Of a stretch of DNA of 64,000 nucleotides, positions 55,680-62,977 are shown one piece after another; position 1 is the stretch's first letter; each line of letters opens with the position of its first letter. Origin of the DNA: Alphaproteobacteria bacterium LSUCC0719 (GTDB lineage Bacteria > Pseudomonadota > Alphaproteobacteria > Puniceispirillales > Puniceispirillaceae). The notes below the pieces were generated by a model. The model did not search any database. It worked only from the letters and a program-made list of their open reading frames with translations, and was not told the origin of the DNA. Made by a program: the position numbers and the translations under genes. The DNA lies in contig JBFPJN010000001.1 of the NCBI GenBank assembly GCA_040839025.1, positions 558,001-622,000 of the forward strand, given 5' to 3'.

Positions 55680-56948
55680 TCAGCCCTCCATGATCTCACG
55701 CGGATCGCGCATAGTTCCGGTAACCGCCGAAGCGGCAACCGTGTAGGGCGACGCCAGATAGACCTGCGAGCCGGGCGCGCCCATCCTGCCCTTGAAATTG
55801 CGCGCAGTCGATGACAGGCAGACCTCGTCTTTGGCAAGCCTGTCATCGCCATAGCCGGCGCAGATACCGCAACTGTTCGCAAGGAACTGTGCACCTGCAT
55901 CCTCGAGGATCGACATGATGCCCTCGTCAGCGGCACGGTCCTGATCCTGCTTGCTGGCCGGCGCAACCTTCAGGGTAATACCGCTGGCGACGCGCCGCCC
56001 CTTCAACACGCTAGCGGCAGCTGCCAGATCGACATATTTCGCGCCGGTACAGGCCCCGATATAGGCAACATCGAATGATGTATTCTCGAACTCTGCGGCA
56101 TCAGCGGCATTTGCCGGTGAATGCGGGGCAGCGATCTGCGGCGCAAGTTCTGCCGCATCGAATGTAAGATGGTCTTCTGCCTTGTCTGCGGCTTCGATGG
56201 TGTAGTCCACCCAGTCATCAGCTAGCGAGCCTCCGGCAGCTAGCACATAATCCGCAGTTATCTGGTCAGGCGCAACAAGCCCTGCCTGTGCGCCAAGCTC
56301 CGCCGCCATATTGGACATGGTCATGCGTTCCTGCATCGACAAATCACTGATCGCCGTGCCGGCATACTGGATAGCCTGATACCGACCACCGCCCATACCG
56401 ATCTTGCCGCACACGGCAAGCATCATGTCCTTGGCTGTGACACAGGACCCAAGACTATTGTCCCACTGGATCAATATGGTTTCGGGAACACGAAGCCAGA
56501 TTTCACCAGTTGCCAGAACCCCTGCCATCTCGGTCGCCCCGATGCCGAACATGTAGGCACCGAAGGCACCGCCGGTCGGCGAATGGCTGTCACCTCCAAC
56601 ACAGAACATACCGGGGGACAGATGTCCACGTTCCGGCAGCACGACATGGCAGATGCCCTGCTGATCATAGAAATTGGCAATATCCTCATCATGGACCCAT
56701 TTGCGGGTCAGTGCCTGAATGGCGCGGGTCTCTTCAGTATCGGCTGGAACATAGTGATCAGTGACCACCACAACACGGTCCTTGTCCCAGACGTGACGGC
56801 CAAGTCGTTCAAGCATGGGCTTAACACGGCGCGGCCCACCGCTGTCGTGGATCATTGCAAGATCGACCTTGCAAATCACGACATCACCAGCCGAGACGAC
56901 GGGCTGCCCGGCGGCGCGGGCAATCAGTTTTCGGGCGAGAGTTTCCAT
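55680..56948 (-). CDS. Aconitase-family hydratase, large subunit (LeuC-like)
   Basis: A 422-aa iron-sulfur subunit. The substrate motif GGDSHSPTGGAFGAYMFGIGATEMAG is at about residues 118-143. The three cluster cysteines are in GACTGAK (about 298) and SCGICAGYG (two Cys). The length fits the archaeal-type LeuC/dimethylmaleate hydratase branch. It is the first gene of the minus-strand catabolic operon and is divergent from the tautomerase gene across a 116-base promoter region with a strong palindrome. Confidence 0.89.
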   Translation of the reverse strand: METLARKLIARAAGQPVVSAGDVVICKVDLAMIHDSGGPRRVKPMLERLGRHVWDKDRVVVVTDHYVPADTEETRAIQALTRKWVHDEDIANFYDQQGICHVVLPERGHLSPGMFCVGGDSHSPTGGAFGAYMFGIGATEMAGVLATGEIWLRVPETILIQWDNSLGSCVTAKDMMLAVCGKIGMGGGRYQAIQYAGTAISDLSMQERMTMSNMAAELGAQAGLVAPDQITADYVLAAGGSLADDWVDYTIEAADKAEDHLTFDAAELAPQIAAPHSPANAADAAEFENTSFDVAYIGACTGAKYVDLAAAASVLKGRRVASGITLKVAPASKQDQDRAADEGIMSILEDAGAQFLANSCGICAGYGDDRLAKDEVCLSSTARNFKGRMGAPGSQVYLASPYTVAASAVTGTMRDPREIMEG

Positions 56949-56969
56949 TATAAAAACCTTAGCATAAAA

Positions 56970-56985
56970 TGATGGCAGGCCATCA
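56970..56985. promoter_or_regulatory. Perfect 7-2-7 palindrome, probable operator
   Basis: TGATGGC-AG-GCCATCA lies in the divergent gap between the LeuC-like and tautomerase genes, with AAA and TTT at the outer flanks. It is 22 bases from the LeuC-like start and 3 bases before a plus-strand -35-like element, so a regulator bound here could control both directions. Confidence 0.7.
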
Positions 56986-56988
56986 CTT

Positions 56989-57018
56989 TTGACGGACTTG
57001 CGATCTCTACATTAGACT
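56989..57018 (+). promoter_or_regulatory. Candidate promoter for the tautomerase-SnoaL operon
   Basis: TTGACG (56989-56994) and TAGACT (57013-57018), 18 bases apart, lie 46 bases before the start at 57065. Match by eye. Confidence 0.45.
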
Positions 57019-57064
57019 ATCCTAAGCCTTGTATTTCAAAAAACACCCAGCAATGAGGGACAAG

Positions 57065-57625
57065 ATGCCGCTGATCGAATGCACCCTGATCAAGGGATAT
57101 GACAGACAGGTCAGAAAAAGGCTTGCCGAACGCGTGACCGACGCGGCCTGTTCCTCGCTCGGTGCAGCGTCGGATTTCGTCACCGTAACCATCAAGGAAG
57201 TGGATCCCGACAACTATATGCGCGGCCGCACAAGCCGGGTGCCGGCATCTGCCCCGACGCCGGCCGAAGATATTGTCCGCGGCTTTCTTGCGGCGATGGA
57301 GGCGCGCGATCTTGATGCCGCGAAGTCCCACCTGTCAGATGATTTCACCATGACTTTTCCCGGTAATGCACGCTTTGCAGAGCTTGAAGAACTGGTGGCG
57401 TGGGCCCACCAGCGCTATCAGTCCGTCAGCAAGAGCTATGAAGGATTCGATACCGCCTTTCACGGCACCCGTTCGACGGTCTTCTGCTTCGGCACCCTTT
57501 CCGGCAGCTGGCTGGACGGCACCGGATTCAGCGGCATCCGTTTCCTCGACCGGTTCGAGTTGGAGGGTGAGACCATTTTCTCGCAGATGGTCTGGAACGA
57601 CATGGCAGAGATGAAACCGGTATGA
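57065..57625 (+). CDS. 4-oxalocrotonate tautomerase-like / SnoaL-like fusion protein
   Basis: A 186-aa two-domain protein. The ATG at 57065 has GAGGGA just upstream and gives MPLIECTLIKGYDRQVRKRLAE, so Pro2 becomes the catalytic N-terminal proline of the 4-OT family (residues 2-62). After a Pro-rich linker, residues 75-186 form an NTF2/SnoaL-like domain (AAMEARDLDAAKSHLSDDFTMTFPG). 4-OT proteins are usually single-domain, so this fusion is unusual. It probably handles isomerisation of an unsaturated ketoacid. Its stop overlaps the next start. Confidence 0.82.
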   Translation: MPLIECTLIKGYDRQVRKRLAERVTDAACSSLGAASDFVTVTIKEVDPDNYMRGRTSRVPASAPTPAEDIVRGFLAAMEARDLDAAKSHLSDDFTMTFPGNARFAELEELVAWAHQRYQSVSKSYEGFDTAFHGTRSTVFCFGTLSGSWLDGTGFSGIRFLDRFELEGETIFSQMVWNDMAEMKPV

Positions 57626-58002
57626 ATAGCCTTCAACAGCTGGTCCTGACCTATTTTCGCGGTGTCGACGAACAGGATCCCAGCCTCATCTTCGCGACGC
57701 TCGCCACTGATTGCGTGTTCTATGTCGAGACGCATGGCGTCGAACTGCATGGACATAAAGAGATCCGCGGCATGTTCGACAGGCTGTGGTCGCATCACTC
57801 TGCTGTCAGACATGACCAGTTCTATTTTGTTGATGCCGGTAACGGTGCGGACATAGCCGTGCGCTTCCGGGTGACCAACACCCTCCCCGACGGCAGCCTT
57901 GTCTATAAATCCAACTGCAATTTCTTCACGGCTAAAGACGGTATGTTCACCGAAGTCCGTGTCTATATGGCTGGCGAGAACACACTCGACCGAAAGGGGT
58001 AA
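57622..58002 (+). CDS. SnoaL/NTF2-like protein
   Basis: A 126-aa protein with the NTF2-like fold pattern: first helix LQQLVLTYFRGVDEQDPSLIFATLATDC, then strands with YVETHGVELHGHKEIRGMFDRLWSHH and the C-terminal FFTAKDGMFTEVRVYMAGENTL. It overlaps the fusion gene by 4 bases, so the two are co-translated. The family includes isomerases, hydratases and pure binding proteins; function is open. Confidence 0.8.
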   Translation: MNSLQQLVLTYFRGVDEQDPSLIFATLATDCVFYVETHGVELHGHKEIRGMFDRLWSHHSAVRHDQFYFVDAGNGADIAVRFRVTNTLPDGSLVYKSNCNFFTAKDGMFTEVRVYMAGENTLDRKG

Positions 58003-58035
58003 TCAGAAGTGACTGGGGCCGGGCGCACGTCCGAT

Positions 58036-58821
58036 CTACTGGTCGAACCTGCCGGCTGCAGCCATCATTGCGGCAATCATCTCGGTTCGCGGTACCGGAG
58101 AGACAGGATAGGCGGCACGGCTGTGTGACAGGTCAAGCCCAAGGATCGCCTCAACAAGCTTATAGGTCAGCGGTCCGGGGTTGATCACCGGCACATCAAG
58201 GCTCTCGCTCAGGAACTGATGCGCCTGATGCATCGTCGTTGATCCGAGAAGAATAACATCAGCGCCGTCCTCATTGATGGCTGCCTCGGCCTCGGCCAAC
58301 AGTAGGGGGAAAATATCCTCCTCCTTGCCGGCAAGAAGGGTCTGATTGTCCGGCGCGACATTGATCGAGCGGATCGAGGCGACATGGTCCCTGATGCCAA
58401 GGTCGCCAATTGTCTTCTCATAGAGGTGGAACCAGTGCTTCCACATGGTGACGACCGAGAAACGGCTTCCCAGCAGCATCGCCGTCAACATCGAGGCACG
58501 GCCGGGACCAATCACCGGAATATCCAGCACCGAGCGAAGGGCGGCGACGCCGGAATCACTCATCGTGTCGATGCAGACGGCATCGAAGCCCTCCTCCTGT
58601 GCCGACTGGCCGACCTCTAGAATGCCAAGATCGGCAAGCACCATATCAGCCTCGCTGACATAATTACGCGGCGCCGCCTTCGTCGATTTGAAGGTGAACC
58701 GCAACTGGTCGCTGAGTTCGACTGCATCCAGCTGCGAACGGCGTTGTGCCAGGTTCTCTTCCGACATCGGAAAGGGAACAATCACCAGAACATCTTTCAT
58801 CTCCGACCGATCCTGTGTCAC
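58036..58821 (-). CDS. Asp/Glu/hydantoin racemase-family protein without the catalytic cysteines
   Basis: A 261-aa protein (GTG at 58821; an ATG at 58800 would give 254 aa). The fold pattern follows hydantoin racemase: DAVCIDTMSDSGVAALRS and IPVIGPGRASMLTAMLLGSRFSVVT, then ADVILLGSTTMHQAH and VPVINPG. The two catalytic Cys positions read Thr (IDTMSDSG) and Ser (LGSTTM), Thr79 and Ser187 counted from the ATG. It is divergent from the SDR gene with a short gap. It may be a decarboxylase, an isomerase with different chemistry or a non-racemising relative. Confidence 0.8.
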   Translation of the reverse strand: MTQDRSEMKDVLVIVPFPMSEENLAQRRSQLDAVELSDQLRFTFKSTKAAPRNYVSEADMVLADLGILEVGQSAQEEGFDAVCIDTMSDSGVAALRSVLDIPVIGPGRASMLTAMLLGSRFSVVTMWKHWFHLYEKTIGDLGIRDHVASIRSINVAPDNQTLLAGKEEDIFPLLLAEAEAAINEDGADVILLGSTTMHQAHQFLSESLDVPVINPGPLTYKLVEAILGLDLSHSRAAYPVSPVPRTEMIAAMMAAAGRFDQ

Positions 58822-58856
58822 GCTGCAGTATCACTTTGGTTTTCAGGAGGTCACCA

Positions 58857-59597
58857 ATGCCATCCCTTGTCAATAGACGCCTATTTATCACCGGCTTGGG
58901 GTCCGGCATCGGACTGGCGACTGCGCGACTTGCTGTTGCCGAAGGTGCGCGCGTCAGCGGCACCATCCATACCGAAGACCAGCTTGCCAATCTTAAAGAT
59001 ATTACGCCGCAAGACCTCTGTTTCCGGGCAGATGTGACCGATGAAACGGCGCTAAACGACGCGGTTGCAAACGCAGCCGACCGGATTGGTGGCCTTGATG
59101 GCGTCGTGGCCTGCGCCGGCATCATCAAGCTGCTGACCTCAGCTGATACCAACAGCGCCGACTGGGCACGCATTATCGATGTAAACCTGACGGCAGGCTT
59201 CAACCTTGCACGCGCTGCCACGCCGTTCCTGACGGCTGAAGAGCATGGCGCGATGGTGTTCATTTCCAGCCAGATCGGCCTCGTCGGCCATCAGCGCGCC
59301 GCCGCCTATGCGGCGTCAAAGGCCGGGGTCAACGGGCTTGCCAAATCACTAGCGCTGGAACTTGCAGACCAGAATGTCAGGGTCAACGCAGTCGCGCCAG
59401 GCCCCATCGCGACCGACATGACGGCAGCTACCAGAGCCGATCCGGACCGGTTCGAAGCGTTGCGCTCAGCCATACCAATGGGCCGGTTCGGCACGGCGGA
59501 CGAGATCGCGACTCTTGTTGTCTTCCTGTTATCGGAACAGGCGGGCTTCATCACCGGCCAGGTGGTTGTCGCCGATGGCGGCTTCACCGCCAGATAA
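58857..59597 (+). CDS. Short-chain dehydrogenase/reductase
   Basis: A 246-aa NAD(P)-dependent oxidoreductase. The cofactor motif is FITGLGSGIGLATA (about residues 9-22; TGxxxGIG), VACAG (84-88) follows, and the catalytic residues are Ser in VFISSQIG, with YAASKAG for Tyr and Lys. The ATG at 58857 has AGGAGG 6 bases upstream; the longer frame from 58746 lies in the racemase gene. It is convergent with livF with 8 bases between. The substrate is unknown, probably a hydroxy acid of the pathway. Confidence 0.9.
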   Translation: MPSLVNRRLFITGLGSGIGLATARLAVAEGARVSGTIHTEDQLANLKDITPQDLCFRADVTDETALNDAVANAADRIGGLDGVVACAGIIKLLTSADTNSADWARIIDVNLTAGFNLARAATPFLTAEEHGAMVFISSQIGLVGHQRAAAYAASKAGVNGLAKSLALELADQNVRVNAVAPGPIATDMTAATRADPDRFEALRSAIPMGRFGTADEIATLVVFLLSEQAGFITGQVVVADGGFTAR

Positions 59598-59605
59598 CTT
59601 GTGGA

Positions 59606-60307
59606 TTACAGCCCGAGATAGGATTTTTTCAGGTCGCTGTTCTCCCGCAATTCGATCGCCGACCCGGAAAGGGTAACGCGGCCCTCCTCGATCACATAGG
59701 CACGGTCGGCGATGGCAAGCGACTGGATCACATTCTGTTCCACAAGGATCAGAGACAGTCCGGTGTTGTTAATCTGCTTGATCAGTGCGAACATCTGCTC
59801 CACTAGGAGCGGCGACAGGCCAAGTGACGGCTCGTCGAGGAGAAGCACTTTCGGCTCGCTCATCAAGCCGCGGCCAATGGCAACCATCTGCTGCTCGCCG
59901 CCAGACAATGTGCCGGCAAGCTGTTCGATCCGCTCGCGCAGCTTCGGAAACACTTCCAGAACCTTGTCCAGATTTTGCGACCGGTTGGAACGGCCGCGCT
60001 TGTAGCTGCCAAGTTCCAGATTGTCCCGAACGGATAGGTTCGGGAACAGCTTGCGGCCCTCTGGCACATGGATAAGGCCACGCTCCACGATTTCTGCCGG
60101 CGGCAGACCGGAAATCACCGATCCCTCAAAAGTCACCTCACCTGCGCTCGGCCGGATCAGCCCAGAAAGCGTGTTGTTCAGCGTCGTCTTGCCGACACCG
60201 TTGCTTCCAAGAACGGCGACGATCTCGCCCTCGCCGATTTCCATCGAAACGTCGCGTAAGACACTGACACTGCCATACCCTGTATGGAGGTTGCGAATGC
60301 TGATCAT
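59606..60307 (-). CDS. livF: Branched-chain-amino-acid-type ABC transporter ATPase LivF
   Basis: A 233-aa ATPase, last gene of the importer. Walker A is GSNGVGKTT (about residues 34-42), the signature LSGGEQQMVAIGRGLMSEP, Walker B VLLLDEPSLGLSP and the switch ILVEQN. The MISIRNLHTGYGSVSVLRDVS start is LivF-like. It overlaps livG by 1 base. The transported compound is probably a pathway substrate and not leucine, given the neighbours. Confidence 0.93.
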   Translation of the reverse strand: MISIRNLHTGYGSVSVLRDVSMEIGEGEIVAVLGSNGVGKTTLNNTLSGLIRPSAGEVTFEGSVISGLPPAEIVERGLIHVPEGRKLFPNLSVRDNLELGSYKRGRSNRSQNLDKVLEVFPKLRERIEQLAGTLSGGEQQMVAIGRGLMSEPKVLLLDEPSLGLSPLLVEQMFALIKQINNTGLSLILVEQNVIQSLAIADRAYVIEEGRVTLSGSAIELRENSDLKKSYLGL

Positions 60308-61044
60308 CAGGCTGCTCCCCCCGCCATCGCTTCCGCGGCGCCATGGCCAAGATAAGCCTCGATAACCTGCGGATCCGCGGCCACGGACGCCGGCGTTCCG
60401 GCAGCGATCAGCTTGCCGTCGTTCAGCACATAGGTCCGGTCGGACAGGTTCATCACCGCCTTCATCACATGCTCGATCAGGAAAATGGTTACGCCCGTAT
60501 CGCGAATGCCCTTAATAACAGCAACGATTTCGTCGATTTCGGTCGGGTTCAAGCCTGCCATTACCTCGTCCAAAAGCAGGAGGCTCGGCCCGGTGGCAAG
60601 CGCCCTCGCTAGTTCCAGCCGCTTGCGGCCAGCCACTGTCAGGTTATCGGCATTCCGGTCGAGAAGTGCCGTCATCCCCACGATCTCGGCAACCTCTTCT
60701 GCCTTTCGTTCGGCATCGGGTTGGCTAGACGTCCTCGAATAGGCGCCAACCATGATGTTCTGACGTGTTGTCAGGCCTGCAAATGGCTGGGTGATCTGAA
60801 ATGTACGGACCATGCCCATCTGGCAGATCATGTGCGGCTTCATCCTGAGGATTGATGTGCCGTTCAGCTTCACCTCGCCGCCGTCCGATTTCAAGAACCC
60901 GGCAATCATTGCGAAAAGCGTTGTCTTGCCGGCACCATTCGGGCCGATCAATGAAACAATTTCTCCCTGATCAACATGAAGATCGACCTCGGACACCGCG
61001 ACGAGACCGCCGAACCGCTTTATCGCCCCGCGTACATCAAGCAT
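60307..61044 (-). CDS. livG: Branched-chain-amino-acid-type ABC transporter ATPase LivG
   Basis: A 245-aa ATPase. Walker A is GPNGAGKTT (about residues 36-44), the Q-loop region VRTFQITQPFAGLT, the signature reading LTVAGRKRLELARALATGP and Walker B LLLLDEVMAGLNP. The ATG at 61044 gives MLDVRGAIKRFGG; the longer frame to 61083 adds a basic stretch without family match and overlaps livM. Here Glu follows the Walker B Asp, and the next residue is Val rather than the usual Pro. Confidence 0.92.
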   Translation of the reverse strand: MLDVRGAIKRFGGLVAVSEVDLHVDQGEIVSLIGPNGAGKTTLFAMIAGFLKSDGGEVKLNGTSILRMKPHMICQMGMVRTFQITQPFAGLTTRQNIMVGAYSRTSSQPDAERKAEEVAEIVGMTALLDRNADNLTVAGRKRLELARALATGPSLLLLDEVMAGLNPTEIDEIVAVIKGIRDTGVTIFLIEHVMKAVMNLSDRTYVLNDGKLIAAGTPASVAADPQVIEAYLGHGAAEAMAGGAA

Positions 61045-62023
61045 CGCCGTCTCCCTGCGCGGCACCCGCCTTCTTCGAGCCACGTCCTTTGAACAGCCCT
61101 ATCAGACCGTTAGGAAGATAGCTGATGATCATGATTAGGATGATACCGTAGACGATCAGGCTCAGCCCCGGCGTGTCGATGAAATTACGGGTAACTTCGT
61201 TGACGGTATGCAGAACCAGCGACCCTATCAGCGGGCCAAATACTGTTCCCATGCCGCCAACAATGGTTACCAGCAGCATTTCAACAGACAGGTGTACGCT
61301 GTAGGCGATCGGCGGGTCGAGATACAGGTATTTCTGCGAATAGAATGTTCCAGCTGCACCACCCATGGCGCCCATGATCATGATCGCCTGGCATTTTCGG
61401 CGAAGCGTGTTGATGCCAAGCGCTTCTGCCGCATCCTCATTCTCGCGAATGGCAACCAGCTGCGCGCCAAAGCGGGAGTTTTCCAGCCAGATCACGATGG
61501 CGATGGAGATCGCCAAGAGGATCAGCGCGAAATAGTAGAAACCAACAGGCGTCTTGAACTGCAGGTTTTGCAGCCCTGGCGCATAGGTCAGAAACAGCCC
61601 GACACCACCGCCGGTAATCTCGAGCGAGTTGGCGACCACCCGCAGTAATTCGGCAAAGGCGAGTGTGATCAGCGCGAAATAGGACCCCCGAAGGCCCGAA
61701 CGGAAACTGAGATAGCCGACACCGAGCGCAAGCACCGCGCCGGCAAGGATCGCAACCACAACACCGATGATCGCCGGCACACCAAAGGAATTCACAAGGA
61801 TTGATGACGCATAGGCGCCAGTGCCGAAGAACATCACGCCACCAAAGGAGAATTGCCCGGCATAGCCGCCAAGTATGTTCCATGACTGGCCGATATAGGC
61901 GGTGAAGAAGATCAGCGTCAGGATATCGAGATAGAACTTGCTGGAAATGCCAAGCGGCGCAAAGGCAAGCAATGCGAAACCTATGGCACATAGGACCAGA
62001 GTGGAGTTGCGCGTTGCCATCAA
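61037..62023 (-). CDS. livM: ABC transporter permease LivM
   Basis: A 328-aa inner-membrane permease with about nine hydrophobic segments. Conserved features are SWNILGGYAGQFSFGGVMFFGTGAY near residue 50 and IRENEDAAEALGINTLRRKCQAIMIMGAMGGAAG, the LivM coupling loop. The start overlaps livH by 4 bases and the stop overlaps livG by 8. The C-terminus is basic (GLIGLFKGRGSKK). Confidence 0.93.
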   Translation of the reverse strand: MMATRNSTLVLCAIGFALLAFAPLGISSKFYLDILTLIFFTAYIGQSWNILGGYAGQFSFGGVMFFGTGAYASSILVNSFGVPAIIGVVVAILAGAVLALGVGYLSFRSGLRGSYFALITLAFAELLRVVANSLEITGGGVGLFLTYAPGLQNLQFKTPVGFYYFALILLAISIAIVIWLENSRFGAQLVAIRENEDAAEALGINTLRRKCQAIMIMGAMGGAAGTFYSQKYLYLDPPIAYSVHLSVEMLLVTIVGGMGTVFGPLIGSLVLHTVNEVTRNFIDTPGLSLIVYGIILIMIISYLPNGLIGLFKGRGSKKAGAAQGDGDA

Positions 62024-62898
62024 ACCTTACTCCCGAAAAGGCCTGTCGGCTTGAGGATCAGGATCAGGATGAAGATCAGCGAGATGCCGATCTGGCCAAG
62101 GCTCTCACCAAGAAGCAGACCGCCAACCGATTCCGTGATGCCAATGATAAAGCCGCCAAGAAGCGCACCAACGATACTGCCCATCCCACCAAGAACAACG
62201 ATGGTGAAGGCGATCACGACGAAAATGTTCCCGGTATAGGGATCAACATAGAAGATCGGCAGCAACATGCATCCCGCCGCGCCTAGGCAGGCGATGCCGA
62301 TGCCAAATGTGATGGCAAAGATATTCTCGACATCAATGCCGACAAGGCGCGCGCCTTCCCGCTGCTTGGCGACGGCGCGGATGGCACGTCCAAGATCGGT
62401 CTTTGTCATCAACGCCCACAACAACAGGCAGATCAGCAGCGACGCGAAGAAAGAGATTATCTTCGGATAGGACAGGAAGACGAAGCCGAGATCCACAGCC
62501 TCGTAACTGTAGGACAGGCTGACGGTCTGCTGGTCGCCAGTGAAGAAGAACAGCGCCCCATTCTCGATGATAATGGACAACCCGAGTGTAATCAGCAGGA
62601 TATTCTGATCCCGTCCACCGGAAAGCTTGCCAACACCCCAGCGGTAAATCACATAGCCGAAGACAAACGCCGCCGGCGTGACAATGAGGATCGCCAGATA
62701 GGGATCAATGCCGAACAGATGAAACAGGAAAAAGGCCGCATAGAGCGCCAGCATAAGCATGGCGCCATGGGCAAAATTAATGATGTGCAGAACGCCATAG
62801 ATCAGTGTCAGACCAAGCGCGACAAGCGCATAGATCGCACCATACATCAGGCCGTTGGTGATCGCGGCCGGCAACATCGACAATGAAGCAGAAAACAT
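62020..62898 (-). CDS. livH: ABC transporter permease LivH
   Basis: A 292-aa permease with eight or so membrane segments. The N-terminal GLMYGAIYALVALGLTLIYGVLHIINFAHGAMLM is the LivH hallmark. The coupling region TDLGRAIRAVAKQREGARLVGI and the C-terminal LGGMGSIVGALLGGFIIG are also present. It follows the substrate-binding gene after a 79-base gap that contains a strong hairpin. Confidence 0.94.
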   Translation of the reverse strand: MFSASLSMLPAAITNGLMYGAIYALVALGLTLIYGVLHIINFAHGAMLMLALYAAFFLFHLFGIDPYLAILIVTPAAFVFGYVIYRWGVGKLSGGRDQNILLITLGLSIIIENGALFFFTGDQQTVSLSYSYEAVDLGFVFLSYPKIISFFASLLICLLLWALMTKTDLGRAIRAVAKQREGARLVGIDVENIFAITFGIGIACLGAAGCMLLPIFYVDPYTGNIFVVIAFTIVVLGGMGSIVGALLGGFIIGITESVGGLLLGESLGQIGISLIFILILILKPTGLFGSKV

Positions 62899-62924
62899 GG
62901 TCAGCTCAGTTCAGAAGAGAAAAC

Positions 62925-62960
62925 CCGGGCAACCAAACAGATGGCTGGCTGGTTGCCCGG
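62925..62960 (-). terminator. Intercistronic hairpin between the binding-protein gene and livH
   Basis: CCGGGCAACCA (62925-62935) and TGGTTGCCCGG (62950-62960) form a perfect 11-bp stem with a 14-base loop. On the minus strand it is followed by GTTTTCTC. It probably halts part of the transcription or protects the upstream message, so that more binding protein than permease is made. Confidence 0.75.
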
Positions 62961-62977
62961 CTACTTGCACCCGGCGA

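Noticed and set aside
54292-56948. LeuC/LeuD-like genes as leucine biosynthesis leuCD
   Set aside because: No leuA or leuB is nearby, the small subunit is short, and they are in one operon with a C-C lyase and HyuAB.
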